From RUG191 sp045642225 (GTDB lineage Bacteria > Bacillota > Clostridia > Lachnospirales > Lachnospiraceae), in the NCBI GenBank assembly GCA_045642225.1, contig JAZUIN010000107.1, positions 62,001 through 126,000 on the forward strand: a DNA stretch of 64,000 nucleotides. The letters are read 5' to 3'. Below the pieces are notes generated by a model. That model was given only the letters and a program-made list of their open reading frames with translations. It ran no database searches and was not told where the DNA came from. Made by a program: the position numbers and the translations under genes. Shown here piece after piece: positions 62,979 through 64,000 of the stretch (positions are counted from its first letter, which is position 1; each line of letters starts with the position of its first letter).

Positions 62979-64000
62979 ATGGGAGTAATATCATTTAAGG
63001 GGATTAAATATGCTGTCGCTGGACGATTTGAATATCCAGTGGAAACAGATAAATGGTATCCTATTGGGGACGTTAGAGAATGTCAAAAATCTTTTATGGA
63101 TTATAAAGATGCACCATATCAAATACGTGCATTTCGTGATGAAGCGACAATTCCTGATAAGCAATTTCATTATAAGGAGTTTCGTGAAGGAATAGAGTGT
63201 ACATATTCTGAAGATTGTTTGTATCTTAATATATGGACTAGCTTGGATGAGAATGGCAGATTAGAGAATCAAAAGAAGCCTGTTCTTGTATACATTCATG
63301 GTGGAAGTTTTATGAATGGTGCAAGTAATGATAGACCTTTTGATGGTACGAAGCTTGCCGAACAAGGAATTGTAGTAGTTACAATAAATTATCGTTTGGG
63401 ACCGCTAGGCTTTATGTGTTTGCCTGAATTAGAAAAGGATGCTGATAATTCGGGAAATTATGGGCTATATGACCAATTAACAGCCTTACAGTGGGTTAAT
63501 CATAATATTGATATATTTGGTGGTGATCCTGAAAATGTGACTGTTATGGGACAGTCTGCAGGAGCTATGAGCGTTACGCATCTTATTATGAGTTCATTAA
63601 CCAAGGGGCTTTTTGCTAAGGCGGTAATGAGTTCTGGAGGCGGTTTGTCGAGTTACATAATGCCGCTTAAGAAGAGTGAGGTTATTCCATTTTGGGAAAA
63701 TGTTAAGCAGCATGCTGGTGTAAATGATACAGAAGAACTTAAAGCACTTTCGGTAGAGAAGTTATATGAAGCATTTGATGAGGCGTGTAATGAGACTAAG
63801 AAGCTCGGGCTTACAGTTGGACCAGTATTCGATAATAATTTGATTAAGAAGACTGAGATGGAAGATTATGAGTCAGGAAATTATAATCATATACCGATTA
63901 TAATTGGCTCTAATAGTGAGGATATTGTATCGGCAGTTATGTATGGCATGGTAGATGCTTGGGGTAGAAGAGCAGCTCGTTTTGAGGAGAATGATAAAAA
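62979..64000 (+). CDS. Type-B carboxylesterase, 3'-truncated by window edge
   Basis: The frame from the ATG at 62979 (AAAGGG upstream) is open to the end of the window, giving 340 residues of an expected ~450-550. The alpha/beta-hydrolase features of carboxylesterases type B are clear: EDCLYLNIW, VLVYIHGGSF (oxyanion hole HGG), VVTINYRLGPLGF, NYGLYDQLTALQWV and the nucleophile elbow VMGQSAGAMS. The acidic residue follows in IIIGSNSED; the catalytic His lies beyond base 64000. There is no signal peptide, so it is likely cytoplasmic. Confidence 0.9.
   Translation, partial: MGVISFKGIKYAVAGRFEYPVETDKWYPIGDVRECQKSFMDYKDAPYQIRAFRDEATIPDKQFHYKEFREGIECTYSEDCLYLNIWTSLDENGRLENQKKPVLVYIHGGSFMNGASNDRPFDGTKLAEQGIVVVTINYRLGPLGFMCLPELEKDADNSGNYGLYDQLTALQWVNHNIDIFGGDPENVTVMGQSAGAMSVTHLIMSSLTKGLFAKAVMSSGGGLSSYIMPLKKSEVIPFWENVKQHAGVNDTEELKALSVEKLYEAFDEACNETKKLGLTVGPVFDNNLIKKTEMEDYESGNYNHIPIIIGSNSEDIVSAVMYGMVDAWGRRAARFEENDK

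Overview
The window is low-G+C Gram-positive DNA, most likely from a non-sporulating member of the Lachnospiraceae (Clostridia). The basis is the AT-rich codon use, strong AGGAGG-type ribosome sites, a SAM-I riboswitch on metK, the order HU-rqcP-divIC-tilS-hpt-ftsH, a short eukaryote-like ProRS, an LtaS-type sulfatase and YhaO/YhaN-like repair genes. The genus cannot be fixed from the sequence. No rRNA, tRNA, CRISPR array or intact transposase was seen.

Region 1 (1-6289) is a very AT-rich accessory/defence island. It holds the 3' part of an Mrr-type restriction gene, a DpnII/MboI-type (GATC) endonuclease, a PHP-domain plus SMC-like ATPase gene overlapping a 95-residue gene of unknown function, a frameshifted AP2-like integrase-type remnant, a small winged-helix-like membrane protein and an FRG-domain protein. 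A bidirectional terminator at 6454-6485 separates it from housekeeping DNA.

Region 2 (6492-24185) is mostly core: a CmpB-like membrane protein, a Mre11/SbcD-like nuclease with its YhaN-like ATPase, a stand-alone FliD-like protein, pth-mfd with a SurA/PrsA-like lipoprotein, a two-gene ABC exporter with one degenerate nucleotide site, murA, an HD-GYP phosphodiesterase and an Xre regulator.

Region 3 (24335-31319) is a second accessory block. A PlsC-like acyltransferase, two AMP-forming ligases sharing an N-terminal signature, a GNAT acetyltransferase and a membrane protein form one tight operon. An ORC/Cdc6-like AAA ATPase follows, preceded by a 10-bp direct-repeat array.

Region 4 (31429-46905) has the SAM-I riboswitch and metK, a two-component system, an RluA-family synthase, proS-cca-PEGA lipoprotein, then HU-rqcP-divIC-tilS-hpt-ftsH without the sporulation genes that interrupt this cluster in Bacillus, and a cytoplasmic GH13 enzyme.

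Region 5 (47018-64000) has a MATE exporter, truA, a 1-phosphofructokinase/HAD phosphatase fusion, a 952-residue iron-sulfur flavoprotein, a CsoR-type regulator with a His-rich tail, an LTA synthase, a split ThrE exporter, a dGTPase-like HD protein, two membrane-anchored proteins of unknown role, a Na/Pi cotransporter, and a type-B carboxylesterase cut by the window end.

The best candidates for undescribed biology are the PHP-ATPase/95-aa pair, the twin-ligase acyl operon, the 10-bp repeat array in front of the Cdc6-like ATPase, and the kinase-phosphatase fusion.
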